Shown here piece after piece: positions 8,003 through 16,539 of a stretch of DNA of 64,000 nucleotides. Every line of letters begins with the position of its first letter. The stretch's first letter is position 1. The stretch is taken from assembly GCA_963668365.1 (NCBI GenBank), contig OY764266.1, positions 1,426,001-1,490,000 of the forward strand, written 5' to 3'. This DNA comes from VXNE01 sp963668365 (GTDB taxonomy: Bacteria > Pseudomonadota > Gammaproteobacteria > Pseudomonadales > Azotimanducaceae). A program made the translations under genes and the position numbers. Under the pieces are notes generated by a model that worked only from the letters and a program-made list of their open reading frames with translations, did not search any database and was not told the DNA's origin.

Positions 8003-10212
8003 TGCTTCCCCAAGAGCAAACCACGCTCGATTTGCCCGAGCCGCAAGCCAGCCTTTGGCTCGGACTCGCTTCGGATAACAGACGGCTGTTCGAGGGTTTG
8101 CAAGACGGCTGGCTCCAGCCGCTGCCATCACGAACTGGTTCGCTTGTCGGTGTTAACTCCTATAGGCGCGAGCACCAGGAAGTGGACGGTAACCGCATAC
8201 CGGTTCGAATCCAAATCGACGTTGCCAAGCTGCCAGACTTGAAAGTCGTCGCCTTTCGCAACAACAAATGGCGGTACATTACTCTTTCGCAGGTCTCGGA
8301 GTCGGACGTGGCCGTGTATTGGCCGGGCGTATTACCTTTGATCTCGGCCTGCAATCTCACTGTCTCGTCGGACGAGCAGCGGGTCCGTTTGTTGAGCATC
8401 GGCAAACGCTTTTCGAACATCGAAGTTCCGGACGTAAGCGTCGCCAGCGACGACAATGTGGAAGCGACCCAATTGCCTGTTCCGCCTCCCGAGGTCGACG
8501 TCGAACTCGTTATTCCTCCGGAGCAAGACTCGATACGTGGTGCCATGAGTATGGCCTTGTGGGCCGTGCCGCGGATCGACCCCTGGATGCGTGTTCTCAC
8601 CGCGAGCTTGTCCCCCCAATCCAAAGGGCTGCGGAAACATGCCAACGTAGTTGACGCGAGCTGGTGGCGGTTCCCTCCATGGGCCCCAACAAACGATGCC
8701 AAACCGAACGATGTACAGGAACGACTCTGGTTGGCTGCCTTGCGCGTGCTTGGATCGAACGACTGTCCACGGCCGGGAGAAGCGGCGGACAGGATTGCCG
8801 CAATGGCCCTGCAGGATTGTATTGCGTACGAGGCAAGTATCGTCGAGGCATGGCGCCTAGCCACGCAGCGAGTCCTGCGCGCGGAAGCCGCGATCGAATT
8901 CGCCGACTGGCGGGATCGCCCCGTCGAGTTGGCCATTCAATTGGTACTGTCGCGTCCTGAGCCGACGGCGTTCAAAACATGGTTTGTCGAGGATCAAGTC
9001 AATCTGGCTCCCGCCGTGGCATGGTCTGGAGCCACCCTGTGCGGTCTATATCGCGGCTACAAGAAGCTCGACACCCGCTTTCGCGGCAAACAAGTTCAAC
9101 GTGAAGTGGTTGCGGTACAGGCCCTGCGAATGACTTCGAGTGGAACCGGCGTGAGTTGGCCGTATGTGTCCGACGACCCTCCCGAATGGCGAAAGGACAA
9201 CGGAAACTTCGTCCTGTCTTGGGGCGGCTGGGAATTCGCTTGCAAGCATCAGCAGGAACGTGGCAAATGGTATGCGACGGACTTGGGAATCGACGCAGTG
9301 CAACGGGATGCCATTGCCCTAGCCAAAGAAAGGGGGTGGCCTTGCCTATCAAGGGTCATGTCGCTCCGAGAAGGTGTGAGGTTGATCACCGGTTCCGGCA
9401 TGGTTGACGTCGACGAGCGGACTATGATCGTCCGTGGAAACGTTCGGGTCGGATTGTTGCTGGGTGACACCGTTGAAGATCTCATCGATGGCGAGGCCTT
9501 CCGGCGCCTGGTTGCTGTGGAACCGGGTCGACTGCCTGTGCCTCCATCATCAGAAGGTAATGTCAAATCGAATGAGGCGACACAAGGCATTCCAGGACTG
9601 AAGCTAGTTCGGGACTTTCTGACTGAGGCCGAGGAAAAAGAAATCCTTGCCAAGATTGAAACAAACGACTGGAGCAACGAACTACAAAGGCGTGTTCAAC
9701 ACTACGGTTGGCGCTACGATTACAAATCGAGGCAAGTCGACCCATCGATGCATATCGGTCCGCTACCCGATTGGGCCAACAGAGTTGGGCAGCGCCTAGT
9801 CGATGAAGGTTACCTTCGAATACTACCGGACCAAGTCATCGTCAACGAATACAGGGGGAATCAGGGAATCGCACCCCATATTGACAGTGAATCGAGCTTC
9901 GCCGATGGCGTGGCGATGATCAGCTTGCTGGAAACGTGGGAGATGGTGTTCAAAAAGCGGCGTAGCCCGGAAAAGGGTATACACAAACTCGAACAGCGCA
10001 GCGCGACTATACTGACCGGCGAGGCCCGGTACGGATGGACGCATGCGATCCCGAAGCGCAAGAGCGAGCCCGGTGCGGTCAAACCGGGCAACAAGAAACC
10101 AAGCAGAATACCTCGTGACCGTCGAATTTCACTCACGTTCCGCAAGGTGGTTGCCACAATTGTGGATCCTGACGATGAACGAGCCGGCAGCACGGCTGGA
10201 ACACGAAAGTGA
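7999..10212 (+). CDS. AlkB-like 2OG-Fe(II) dioxygenase with a large N-terminal extension of unknown type
   Basis: The 737-residue protein ends in an AlkB/ALKBH-like domain (about 530-720). The iron ligands are H627-x-D629 (PHID) and H682 (WTHAIP), with the AlkB-type arginine pair R709-x5-R715 (RISLTFR). AlkB enzymes oxidatively remove alkyl groups from DNA or RNA bases. The first 530 residues match nothing I know; they contain a Trp-rich block (WWRFPPWAP, about 228-236) and no ATPase motif. The start lies in ATGATG at 7999, overlapping the helicase stop by 4 nt. With the LexA box upstream, the simplest role is repair or tolerance of alkylated nucleic acid; phage defence is possible. The N-terminal part could be a nuclease, a glycosylase or a binding module. 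Confidence 0.75.
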   Translation: MMLPQEQTTLDLPEPQASLWLGLASDNRRLFEGLQDGWLQPLPSRTGSLVGVNSYRREHQEVDGNRIPVRIQIDVAKLPDLKVVAFRNNKWRYITLSQVSESDVAVYWPGVLPLISACNLTVSSDEQRVRLLSIGKRFSNIEVPDVSVASDDNVEATQLPVPPPEVDVELVIPPEQDSIRGAMSMALWAVPRIDPWMRVLTASLSPQSKGLRKHANVVDASWWRFPPWAPTNDAKPNDVQERLWLAALRVLGSNDCPRPGEAADRIAAMALQDCIAYEASIVEAWRLATQRVLRAEAAIEFADWRDRPVELAIQLVLSRPEPTAFKTWFVEDQVNLAPAVAWSGATLCGLYRGYKKLDTRFRGKQVQREVVAVQALRMTSSGTGVSWPYVSDDPPEWRKDNGNFVLSWGGWEFACKHQQERGKWYATDLGIDAVQRDAIALAKERGWPCLSRVMSLREGVRLITGSGMVDVDERTMIVRGNVRVGLLLGDTVEDLIDGEAFRRLVAVEPGRLPVPPSSEGNVKSNEATQGIPGLKLVRDFLTEAEEKEILAKIETNDWSNELQRRVQHYGWRYDYKSRQVDPSMHIGPLPDWANRVGQRLVDEGYLRILPDQVIVNEYRGNQGIAPHIDSESSFADGVAMISLLETWEMVFKKRRSPEKGIHKLEQRSATILTGEARYGWTHAIPKRKSEPGAVKPGNKKPSRIPRDRRISLTFRKVVATIVDPDDERAGSTAGTRK

Positions 10213-10637
10213 GCGGGTGGGGAAACCGAGCACATAGACGCAGGTAAGCGAATCGACGCATGTCGGTGAGCGGTGGCCTGTGCGAAATGGTCTTGCGCTT
10301 TTTGCTTTTTTTCCAAAACTGCTTGGAGGCATCCGAAACTCTGGACGGTTAGGACGGTACCTCGTCCGTTCGGAAATGTTTAACTTCTCCCTTATCCTGA
10401 TCTTGGATCACGTATGCAGCCATTCGGCACTGGCTCGTTAGAATTAGGCGGCAAATGGCGAGGACATCTTGGCCGAAATTGGCCGCGCACGGAAAGATCG
10501 CCGCGGTCGAAGCAACGTCATGGCTTCAATTGTCTGTGACTCAGGCTGCTAGTTGGCCTGATCGTTGAGCTTGGACTGATCCGCTGGTTTGTGGCGACGC
10601 TGCTCGGGCCATCGCCACTCACAGCTTGACGAAACCA
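10213..10637 (+). other. non-coding right end of the AlkB/helicase island
   Basis: This 425-bp stretch between the AlkB stop and the second repeat copy has no convincing reading frame. It holds a T-rich tract (10302-10314), a small hairpin (GGACG 10352-10356 with CGTCC 10363-10367) and a stretch of lower GC than the flanks. I see no integrase or transposase remnant, tRNA or terminal inverted repeat. Confidence 0.6.
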
Positions 10638-11161
10638 CAGGAGACGCAGCATGACGACACTCTACCGCAATGGACGAATCTTCGATGGCGAACGCATGAT
10701 CGACGGCCACGCCGTGCTCGTCGAAGATGGACGCATCCGCCGAGTCGCGCCGCAAGGCGAGTTCGACGGCTTTGCCGGCGACGAGGTCGATTGCTCGGAA
10801 GGTACCTTGTTGCCCGGCCTCATCGATTGCCACGTGCATCTGCTGTTCCGCGGCGAGCCCGACCCGATGACGGTGCTCGACAAGCTGGACGCCGCGCACG
10901 CCGTTGTTCGCGCGCTGGAACATGCCGCCGACACCCTGCGCGGAGGAATCACGTCGGTGCGCGATTGCGGGGGACGCGAATACCAGGAGTTCGCGGTGCG
11001 CGACGCCTGCAACGAGGGACGCTTCCCCGGGCCCACCGTTCGCGCCGCCGGCAAGATGATCTGCATGACCGGCGGGCACGGAAACCGCGTCGGTCGCGTG
11101 GCGGACGGCCCGGACGAGGTCGTGAAGGCGATCCGGGAACAGATCCATGCGGGCTGCGATC
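10638..11161 (+). repeat. direct repeat copy 2 (524 bp) at the right edge of the AlkB/helicase island
   Basis: This is the partner of 5471-5994. It provides the ribosome site and first 170 codons of the intact amidohydrolase. Removing one repeat copy plus the 4643 bp between the two would restore the SDR-amidohydrolase operon with its original 20-bp spacing. Confidence 0.95.
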
Positions 11162-11847
11162 TCGTCAAGATCATGGCGACCGGCGGCGTGATGACTCCCG
11201 GCGTCAATCCGGAGGACGCGCACTACTCCGCCGAGGAAATGGCCGTCGGCATCGCCGAGGCGAAGCGCTTCCACCGTCCGACGGCCAGCCACGCCCAGGG
11301 CTCGGAGGGCATTCTCAATGCCACCCGCGGCGGCGTCACCTCCATCGAACACGGCATCTTCATGAACGAGGAGTGCTGCCGGGAGATGGTGGAACGGGAC
11401 ACGTTCCTGGTGCCCACCCTGGCCGCGCTGCGCAATATCCTCGGCAACGTCGAAGCGGGCATCCCGGACTACGTGGTCGAGAAGGCGGCCCGTTGCGCCG
11501 AGGCGCACGAGCGATCGGTACGCATGTTCCGGGACGCGGGCGGTCGCATCGCCCTGGGAACGGATGCGGGGACGCCGTTCAACCTGCACGGTGAAAACGC
11601 CGAGGAGCTTCGGTATATGGTGGAAGTCGGTTTGACCAATATCGAGGCGTTGCGGGCCGGCACGTCGAACGCCGCCGACCTCATGGGCCTGGACGACCGG
11701 GGACGCATCGTCGAAGGCGCGGCGGCGGATCTGCTGCTGGTCGACGGCGATCCTTCCCGGGACATCGCGGCGGCGGCGGACCGCGGTCGTCATCGCCGGG
11801 TGGTCAAGAACGGGGCGGTTGTCACCGGTCGGCCACGACAAGGGTAG
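10651..11847 (+). CDS. amidohydrolase (imidazolonepropionase/prolidase-like), intact copy
   Basis: A 398-residue metal-dependent hydrolase of the COG1228 type. The N-terminal beta-sandwich is followed by the metal motif CHVHLLF, a lysine in DLVKIMATGG that may be carboxylated, histidines in SHAQGSEG and IEHGIFM, and the catalytic aspartate in LGTDAGTPF. The C-terminus closes the sandwich (ADLLLVDGDP). Members hydrolyse cyclic amides, Xaa-Pro dipeptides or organophosphates; the substrate is unknown. It starts at ATG 10651 after AGGAGA. The 5' 524 bp is duplicated upstream at 5471. In the ancestral operon it would follow the SDR gene. Confidence 0.9.
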   Translation: MTTLYRNGRIFDGERMIDGHAVLVEDGRIRRVAPQGEFDGFAGDEVDCSEGTLLPGLIDCHVHLLFRGEPDPMTVLDKLDAAHAVVRALEHAADTLRGGITSVRDCGGREYQEFAVRDACNEGRFPGPTVRAAGKMICMTGGHGNRVGRVADGPDEVVKAIREQIHAGCDLVKIMATGGVMTPGVNPEDAHYSAEEMAVGIAEAKRFHRPTASHAQGSEGILNATRGGVTSIEHGIFMNEECCREMVERDTFLVPTLAALRNILGNVEAGIPDYVVEKAARCAEAHERSVRMFRDAGGRIALGTDAGTPFNLHGENAEELRYMVEVGLTNIEALRAGTSNAADLMGLDDRGRIVEGAAADLLLVDGDPSRDIAAAADRGRHRRVVKNGAVVTGRPRQG

Positions 11848-11898
11848 CCCGAGCATGTAGTCTGTGTGGCTGTTCGGCTCAGGCCAGGGAAGGAAAGC

Positions 11899-12165
11899 AT
11901 GCAGGTATTGAAACGCGTCGGCGTCGTTTCGTCGGCGAAAGTCACCGGAGTCCTGGCCGCGTTCTTCGGCGTTCTCCTCGGGATTGGGTTCGCGTTCGCC
12001 GGAGGCGGCTTGGGCTCCTACGGCGGCGTGCCGGGATGGCTCATCGGACTGATTGGCTGGCCCATCCTCTACGCCCTGGCCGGCGTCATCGGCGGTGCGA
12101 TCTACGCCGCGCTCTACAATCTCGCTGCCGGGCTGGTCGGCGGTATCGAGATCGAACTCGAATAG
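11899..12165 (+). CDS. small conserved membrane protein
   Basis: An 88-residue protein with two hydrophobic segments (about 14-36 and 42-80) rich in glycine. The C-terminus has a conserved-looking end of the type AALYNLAAGLVGGIEIELE. Similar small proteins beginning with VLKRVGVVS-like strings occur in many bacteria and archaea without known function. The start at ATG 11899 is supported by GGGAAGGAA upstream, while an earlier in-frame ATG-like start at 11866 is not. It lies 51 bp after the amidohydrolase and may be co-transcribed. Confidence 0.7.
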   Translation: MQVLKRVGVVSSAKVTGVLAAFFGVLLGIGFAFAGGGLGSYGGVPGWLIGLIGWPILYALAGVIGGAIYAALYNLAAGLVGGIEIELE

Positions 12166-12209
12166 GATCTCCGCCGCCCTTCCGGCGGATTTCATGGCGC
12201 CGGCACGCG

Positions 12210-12803
12210 CTACCTGCTGTTCGCAACCTCCAGCAGGCGTTCCTTGAGTTCGGGCGAGACGGTCTTCAGGCCGAAGTTGATGTCGTCGCCGATCTCGCAG
12301 CCGCCGAGGGACGCCAGCCGCGAATTCGTCATGTAGGCGCAGATGCCGAACACGAGTTGCGTCAACTGTTTGTGCGTGAACTTCTCGCTCATGGCGGTCA
12401 GCGTCGGTTCGGCGGGACGACCGTCCAGCACGACTTCGTTGGTGAACCGCAGCACGAGCTTCTCGGTTTCGTCGAACACGTCGGATTTCAGATCGCCGGC
12501 GATGATCGCCTCCAGTTGGGCCTGCGTCCCGCCCCGGCGCAGCATGGTGACAGCGTGGTTTCCCCATTCGTAGGACGAGTCGGCGAGGACGCTGGCGTGC
12601 ACGACCGCCATCTCCTTCAGCAGCAGCGGCATGCCGTCCTCTTCTTCCTGCCAGACCGTGTGGTTGAACAGCTTGTAGTTCAGAAATGCCTGGGGCGCGT
12701 GTGCCCAGACGTGGAATATGGCGAGGTCGAAAGGCAACGCGTCCCAGGCTTCTCTCAGTTCGGGGTCAGCCTCTTCTTTCGGCAACAGGGGAATGTGCTT
12801 CAT
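12210..12803 (-). CDS. carboxymuconolactone decarboxylase/AhpD-like protein
   Basis: A 197-residue all-helical protein with the family motif E-x3-H (YEWGNH) at about 98-103, preceded by the KEMAVVHASVL helix. It lacks the CXXC pair of peroxidase-type AhpD proteins, so it is closer to the carboxymuconolactone decarboxylase-like subgroup of unknown reaction. It is 6 bp downstream of the antibiotic-biosynthesis-monooxygenase-like gene on the same strand, and the pair probably forms an operon for oxidation of an aromatic or quinone compound. Confidence 0.85.
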   Translation of the reverse strand: MKHIPLLPKEEADPELREAWDALPFDLAIFHVWAHAPQAFLNYKLFNHTVWQEEEDGMPLLLKEMAVVHASVLADSSYEWGNHAVTMLRRGGTQAQLEAIIAGDLKSDVFDETEKLVLRFTNEVVLDGRPAEPTLTAMSEKFTHKQLTQLVFGICAYMTNSRLASLGGCEIGDDINFGLKTVSPELKERLLEVANSR

Positions 12804-12809
12804 CGTGTT

Positions 12810-13103
12810 TCACTCCACCAAGTCCATCAACTCGATTTCGGGTCTGCCACCGGAAACCGGGCCGAGCTTGGCGCTTGTTGCCTTGAAGGCGTCGGATTGG
12901 CCGTGTTGCGCCAACGCGGCCGCATCTTCGTACTGCTCCATGACGAAGTAGGCCGTGGGATCGTTTCGCGACTTGAACAGCAGGTAGAAGTCGCAGCCGG
13001 GTTCGTTGTCCTTTACGACCTGCTGCAATGCCTTGAACCCCGCTTCGAACTGGGCGTTCGTGCCTTCCTTGCATCTCAGTTTCGCGACGATTCCTATGCT
13101 CAT
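12810..13103 (-). CDS. antibiotic biosynthesis monooxygenase (ABM/YgiN-like) domain protein
   Basis: A 97-residue single ABM domain: an initial strand IGIVAKLRCKEG, the helix FEAGFKALQQVV, a strand CDFYLLF and the late YEDAAALAQHGQSDAFK segment match the ferredoxin-like alpha+beta barrel of quinol monooxygenases such as YgiN. Such proteins act as dimers without cofactor. It is the first gene of a two-gene operon with the AhpD-like protein. Confidence 0.85.
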   Translation of the reverse strand: MSIGIVAKLRCKEGTNAQFEAGFKALQQVVKDNEPGCDFYLLFKSRNDPTAYFVMEQYEDAAALAQHGQSDAFKATSAKLGPVSGGRPEIELMDLVE

Positions 13104-13342
13104 GGCAACTCCTTGATGGCGGCGCTCGGGTCATATGCCCGGCAAACGACGTATGTGACAGAGTGACCTACGGGTCACCGCGACGACGGAAAGTCTTATG
13201 CCTTGGAACCGCCGAGCCGCCGAGTATAAGGGCGGCTCCGTCGTCAATGCGACCTTGAGCGAGGCGGTCCCACGCTCGTCGTGCTAATCGGTGCCATGTT
13301 TCGGTAACACGCGCGACCGGAGGAAGCGCCGCATTTGAAGTT

Positions 13343-13612
13343 TCATCGCAGGACGGGGAGATCTTCCGGGTCAACGAGAATTCGTATCGTTCGTGACTCT
13401 CGGGGAACGCGCTCGATCAGCTCTGCCTGCTCGAGTTTGAGAACCATTTGATGGACGGATGGCGGAGTCACTTGGAAGTGGCGCTGCATGTCGGCTTCGG
13501 AGGGAGGTCTCCGATTGATCCTCGTATAGGCATGGATGAAGGCCAGGTACTGTCCCTGTTTTGGAGTGAAGCGGGGCGCGCGAGAAAGGCGATGACCGCC
13601 AGTGGTTTGCAC
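13343..13612 (-). CDS. small LexA/MarR-like winged-helix DNA-binding protein
   Basis: An 89-residue protein that is almost entirely a winged helix: FTPKQGQYLAFIHAYTRIN, then PPSEADMQRHFQVTPPSV as helix-turn-helix (about 35-55), and RTIRILV as wing strand. It resembles the LexA DNA-binding domain without the protease domain. It starts at GTG 13612, 7 nt after the fadB-like stop, so it is probably translated from the same message. It could be a repressor of that operon or a mobile-element-type small regulator. The 239 bp downstream to 13104 hold nothing I can identify. Confidence 0.7.
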   Translation of the reverse strand: MQTTGGHRLSRAPRFTPKQGQYLAFIHAYTRINRRPPSEADMQRHFQVTPPSVHQMVLKLEQAELIERVPRESRTIRILVDPEDLPVLR

Positions 13613-13619
13613 CTGTTCG

Positions 13620-15746
13620 TTAGCCCTTCGCTTTTGCCGCGTCCCAGGCCGCGAACGAACTGCCTTCCTCCGCGAGCCGCTGCAGCAACGGCGCCGGGCG
13701 CCAGGCGTCTCCGTACGCCTGGTGGTACGCCAGGATGTCCCGGTATACGTTGTCCAGCCCGACCTGGTCCGCGTAATACATCGGCCCGCCCCGGTATTTC
13801 GGGAAGCCGTAGCCGTAGACGTACACCACGTCGATGTCGCTGGCCCGCAGGGCGATGCCGTCGTCGAGCAACTGGGCGCCGATGTTGATGAGCGGATACA
13901 GGCATCGCTTCAGGATTTCGCCCTCGTCGAATTCCTCGCGCTCGAAGCCGAGTTCGGCGCGGGTCTGGGCGATGACCTGGGCGACCGCGGGGTCCGGCTG
14001 TCCCTGGCGGCTGCCCTCGGGGTAGGTGTAGAAGCCGGCGTTCGTCTTCTGCCCGAGGCGGCCGAGTTCGCATAGCTTGTCCGGCACGATGGCGGCGAGC
14101 GGCTTGTCCTTGTCGCCTGACATCTTGCGCGCGCGCCAGCGGAGGTCGAGGCCGACCAGGTCGGCCATCGCGAACGGACCCATGTTGAAACCGAAGTCGT
14201 AGATCACCTTGTCCACCTGCTCGGGCAGTGCCCCGTGCAGGATGATCTCGCCGGCCTGGCGGGTGTAGCCGCCGAGCATGTGATTGCCTATGAATCCGGG
14301 CGCGTTCAGGGCCATGACCGGGATCTTGCCGATGGCCTTGCCGAGCGCCATGGCCGTAGCGAGGGATTCCTTGCTGGTTTCGACGCCGCGCACCACCTCG
14401 AGCATCTGCATGATGTTGGCGGGGCTGAAGAAGTGCGCGCCGACCACGTCGCCGGGACGCCTGGTCATCGCCGCCATCTGGTCCAGGTCGAGACCCGACG
14501 TGTTGCTGGCGAGCACCGCGCCTTCCTTCATCGTGGCGTCGAGCTTCGCGAAGATCTCCTTCTTCAGATCCAGGTTCTCGTAGACGGCTTCGATGACGAT
14601 ATCCGCGTCGGCGACGGCATCGTAGTCCAGCACGCCCTCGATGAGGCCGAGGCGCTCGTCACGCTCCGACTCGCCGATCCGGCCGCTCCTGACCATGCGG
14701 CCGTAGTTGTGCTCGATGACCGCCAACCCCTTGTCGAGCGCCTCCTGGCTCACTTCCAGCACCTTCACCGGGATGCCGGCGTCGGCGAAGCTCATGGCGA
14801 TGCCGCCTCCCATCAATCCGCCGCCGATGGTCGCAGCGCTGCTTATCGTTTTCGTCGGCGTGTCGGCGGGCACGTCCGGAATCCGCGTTGCCTGGCGCTC
14901 GGAAAAGAAGACGTGGATCATCGCCGCGCGCTGCGGGTGGGCCACGCAACGCAGAAAGTTCGCGTGTTCGGCGCGCATGGCCTCGTCGAAGTCCTCGATC
15001 TCGACGGCCCCCCTGATCGAGTCGAAAGCCATCCGGCCGTTGAACTGGCCGCGCATCCGCCGCGCCAGGTAAGCCTCTCCGGCCTTGAATACGTCGGGGT
15101 TGGCGCGGTCGGCGTCGATCTTGTCGCGCTTGTGGCGAATGAGGGGATACGGGCCTCCCTCGGCGACCCTCGCTTTCGCGAACGCTATGGCGCCAGTGAC
15201 CAGGTCGTCCTCGATGATCGCGTCGATGAGGCCGACTTCAAGTGCCTCTTCAGTATCGAAGGGATCGCCGGAAAGGATCGCCTGCGTGGCGCGCTCCACG
15301 CCGATCAGCCTGGGCACGCGCTGGGTGCCGCCATCGCCGGGCAGCAGTCCGATCTTGATCTCGGGCAGGCCGACCGGTGCGCCGGGCGCGGCGACCCGGT
15401 AATGGCAATACAGCGCCACTTCGAAGCCGCCGCCGAAGCAGGTGCCGTTGATGGCTGCGACAACGGGCTTTTCGCTTTCCTCGATGTATTCGGTCGCCCG
15501 CCGTTTGGGCTGCTCGTCCGGGTTCTGCGCCGTGCCGAATTCGCGGATGTCGGCGCCGGCGATGAATGCGCGCCCCTTGCCCGTGATGACGACAGCTTCC
15601 ACGGCCTCGTCGGCGAGCGCGGTTTCCATGTGTTGCGACAGGTAGAAACGTACACCGGTGCTCAACGGGTTCACTGGCGGGTTGTCTATTGTGAGAACCG
15701 CAACGCCGTCACGCACTTCGTAATGGACCGTTCCTAATAGGGCCAC
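13620..15746 (-). CDS. fatty-acid oxidation complex alpha subunit (enoyl-CoA hydratase / 3-hydroxyacyl-CoA dehydrogenase)
   Basis: A 708-residue bifunctional beta-oxidation enzyme. Residues 1-190 are an enoyl-CoA hydratase/isomerase domain (AGADIREFG, and GGGFEVALYCHYRVA forming the oxyanion hole). From about residue 295 there is a 3-hydroxyacyl-CoA dehydrogenase with the NAD motif GGGLMGGG, the signature GAHFFSPANIMQMLEVV and two C-terminal dehydrogenase domains. It converts 2-enoyl-CoA to 3-ketoacyl-CoA. No thiolase gene is adjacent, unlike the usual fadBA operon, so it may be FadJ-like or serve an unusual acid. A helix-turn-helix gene follows. Confidence 0.92.
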   Translation of the reverse strand: MALLGTVHYEVRDGVAVLTIDNPPVNPLSTGVRFYLSQHMETALADEAVEAVVITGKGRAFIAGADIREFGTAQNPDEQPKRRATEYIEESEKPVVAAINGTCFGGGFEVALYCHYRVAAPGAPVGLPEIKIGLLPGDGGTQRVPRLIGVERATQAILSGDPFDTEEALEVGLIDAIIEDDLVTGAIAFAKARVAEGGPYPLIRHKRDKIDADRANPDVFKAGEAYLARRMRGQFNGRMAFDSIRGAVEIEDFDEAMRAEHANFLRCVAHPQRAAMIHVFFSERQATRIPDVPADTPTKTISSAATIGGGLMGGGIAMSFADAGIPVKVLEVSQEALDKGLAVIEHNYGRMVRSGRIGESERDERLGLIEGVLDYDAVADADIVIEAVYENLDLKKEIFAKLDATMKEGAVLASNTSGLDLDQMAAMTRRPGDVVGAHFFSPANIMQMLEVVRGVETSKESLATAMALGKAIGKIPVMALNAPGFIGNHMLGGYTRQAGEIILHGALPEQVDKVIYDFGFNMGPFAMADLVGLDLRWRARKMSGDKDKPLAAIVPDKLCELGRLGQKTNAGFYTYPEGSRQGQPDPAVAQVIAQTRAELGFEREEFDEGEILKRCLYPLINIGAQLLDDGIALRASDIDVVYVYGYGFPKYRGGPMYYADQVGLDNVYRDILAYHQAYGDAWRPAPLLQRLAEEGSSFAAWDAAKAKG

Positions 15747-15900
15747 AATCGTTCCTCGCTGATGGAATGGCGGCGAGTATACGGATGTCTATGCGACCAC
15801 GATACGATCACATTTGGCGTTAGCACATCGCGTAAAGCGCTTCGCGTTGGCGGACGCTGCCGATATCTGCAAAAATCGCTTTTTTTCAGGGGCACTGCGG

Positions 15901-16194
15901 GTGAGCGTAGCCCAGCGGCAGACACGCATCGTCTACGATGCCTTCATGGACCTGGTGGGCGCGGGCAAGACCCTCGTCGACACCGGCGACGTGGCGGCGT
16001 ACATGCGTGACCGCGATCACCCGATGGACGCGTGGGAGATCCGCGGCGAGTTCTACCAGCTTCGGGAGATGGGACTGATAGACCTTGATGCCGATAGCGC
16101 CCAGTGGTTTTCGGTCCCGGGCGGGGACTTCGAAACGGCCCGGGCTACAGCTCAGGACGGCGCCGAGACGAATGGACAGGCGGAGAGCCAGTGA
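15901..16194 (+). CDS. small hypothetical protein
   Basis: A 97-residue protein read from GTG 15901. It has a helical pattern (TRIVYDAFMDLVGAGKTLVD, and DAWEIRGEFYQLREMGLIDL) reminiscent of a winged-helix domain, in which an aligned helix separates a 'GDVAAYM' start from a beta hairpin. The C-terminal 20 residues are polar and probably disordered. I do not recognise the family. It lies 70 bp before xseB on the same strand; an earlier start at 15814 is possible. Confidence 0.5.
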   Translation: MSVAQRQTRIVYDAFMDLVGAGKTLVDTGDVAAYMRDRDHPMDAWEIRGEFYQLREMGLIDLDADSAQWFSVPGGDFETARATAQDGAETNGQAESQ

Positions 16195-16263
16195 GTTCGG
16201 TTCCAGGCAGGAAGAGGCCATGGCAGTCCTTCCGAAAGCGCTTCCAACCGTTGGGTCGCGAGC

Positions 16264-16539
16264 GTGAGTGACGCGACGGACGATACGCCCGAAGAAGCAT
16301 CGAACGACGCTTCGATCGACTTCGAGGACGCGCTGGCGCAGCTCGAAGATCTTGTCGAGAAGATGGAAACCGGCTCCCTGAGCCTGGAGGAGTCGCTGCG
16401 CGCCTTCGAGCGCGGTGTCCGCCTCGCCCGTCACTGCCAGACGGTTCTCGAGCAGGCGGAACTCCGGGTCAAGGCGCTGCTTCAGGACGGGAGCGAAGTG
16501 CCGGTGCCCGACAGCGGCGCAGGTGAAGATGACCTTTGA
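16264..16539 (+). CDS. xseB: exodeoxyribonuclease VII small subunit
   Basis: A 91-residue protein with the XseB signature FEDALAQLEDLVEKMETG followed by LSLEESLRAFERGV, a helical hairpin that binds the large subunit. ExoVII degrades single-stranded DNA. The N-terminal 18 residues are an acidic, disordered lead. It starts at GTG 16264. Its last codons overlap ispA by 11 nt, the conserved xseB-ispA arrangement of proteobacteria. xseA is not in the window. Confidence 0.92.
   Translation: MSDATDDTPEEASNDASIDFEDALAQLEDLVEKMETGSLSLEESLRAFERGVRLARHCQTVLEQAELRVKALLQDGSEVPVPDSGAGEDDL

Noticed and set aside
10338..10375. A small hairpin in the island's right end, considered as an attachment site
   Set aside because: No matching sequence is present at the left boundary, and no recombinase gene is visible.
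13168..13374. A 68-codon minus-strand frame after the winged-helix gene
   Set aside because: It overlaps the end of a supported gene, has no ribosome site and no recognisable motif.
14235..15737. A 500-codon plus-strand frame opposite the fadB-like gene
   Set aside because: It is an antisense shadow; the minus-strand gene has complete hydratase and dehydrogenase motifs.
15820..15850. A near-palindrome around AAGCGCTT before the small gene at 15901
   Set aside because: The outer CGCG arms are not centred on the inner palindrome, so symmetry is poor; such strings are common in GC-rich DNA.
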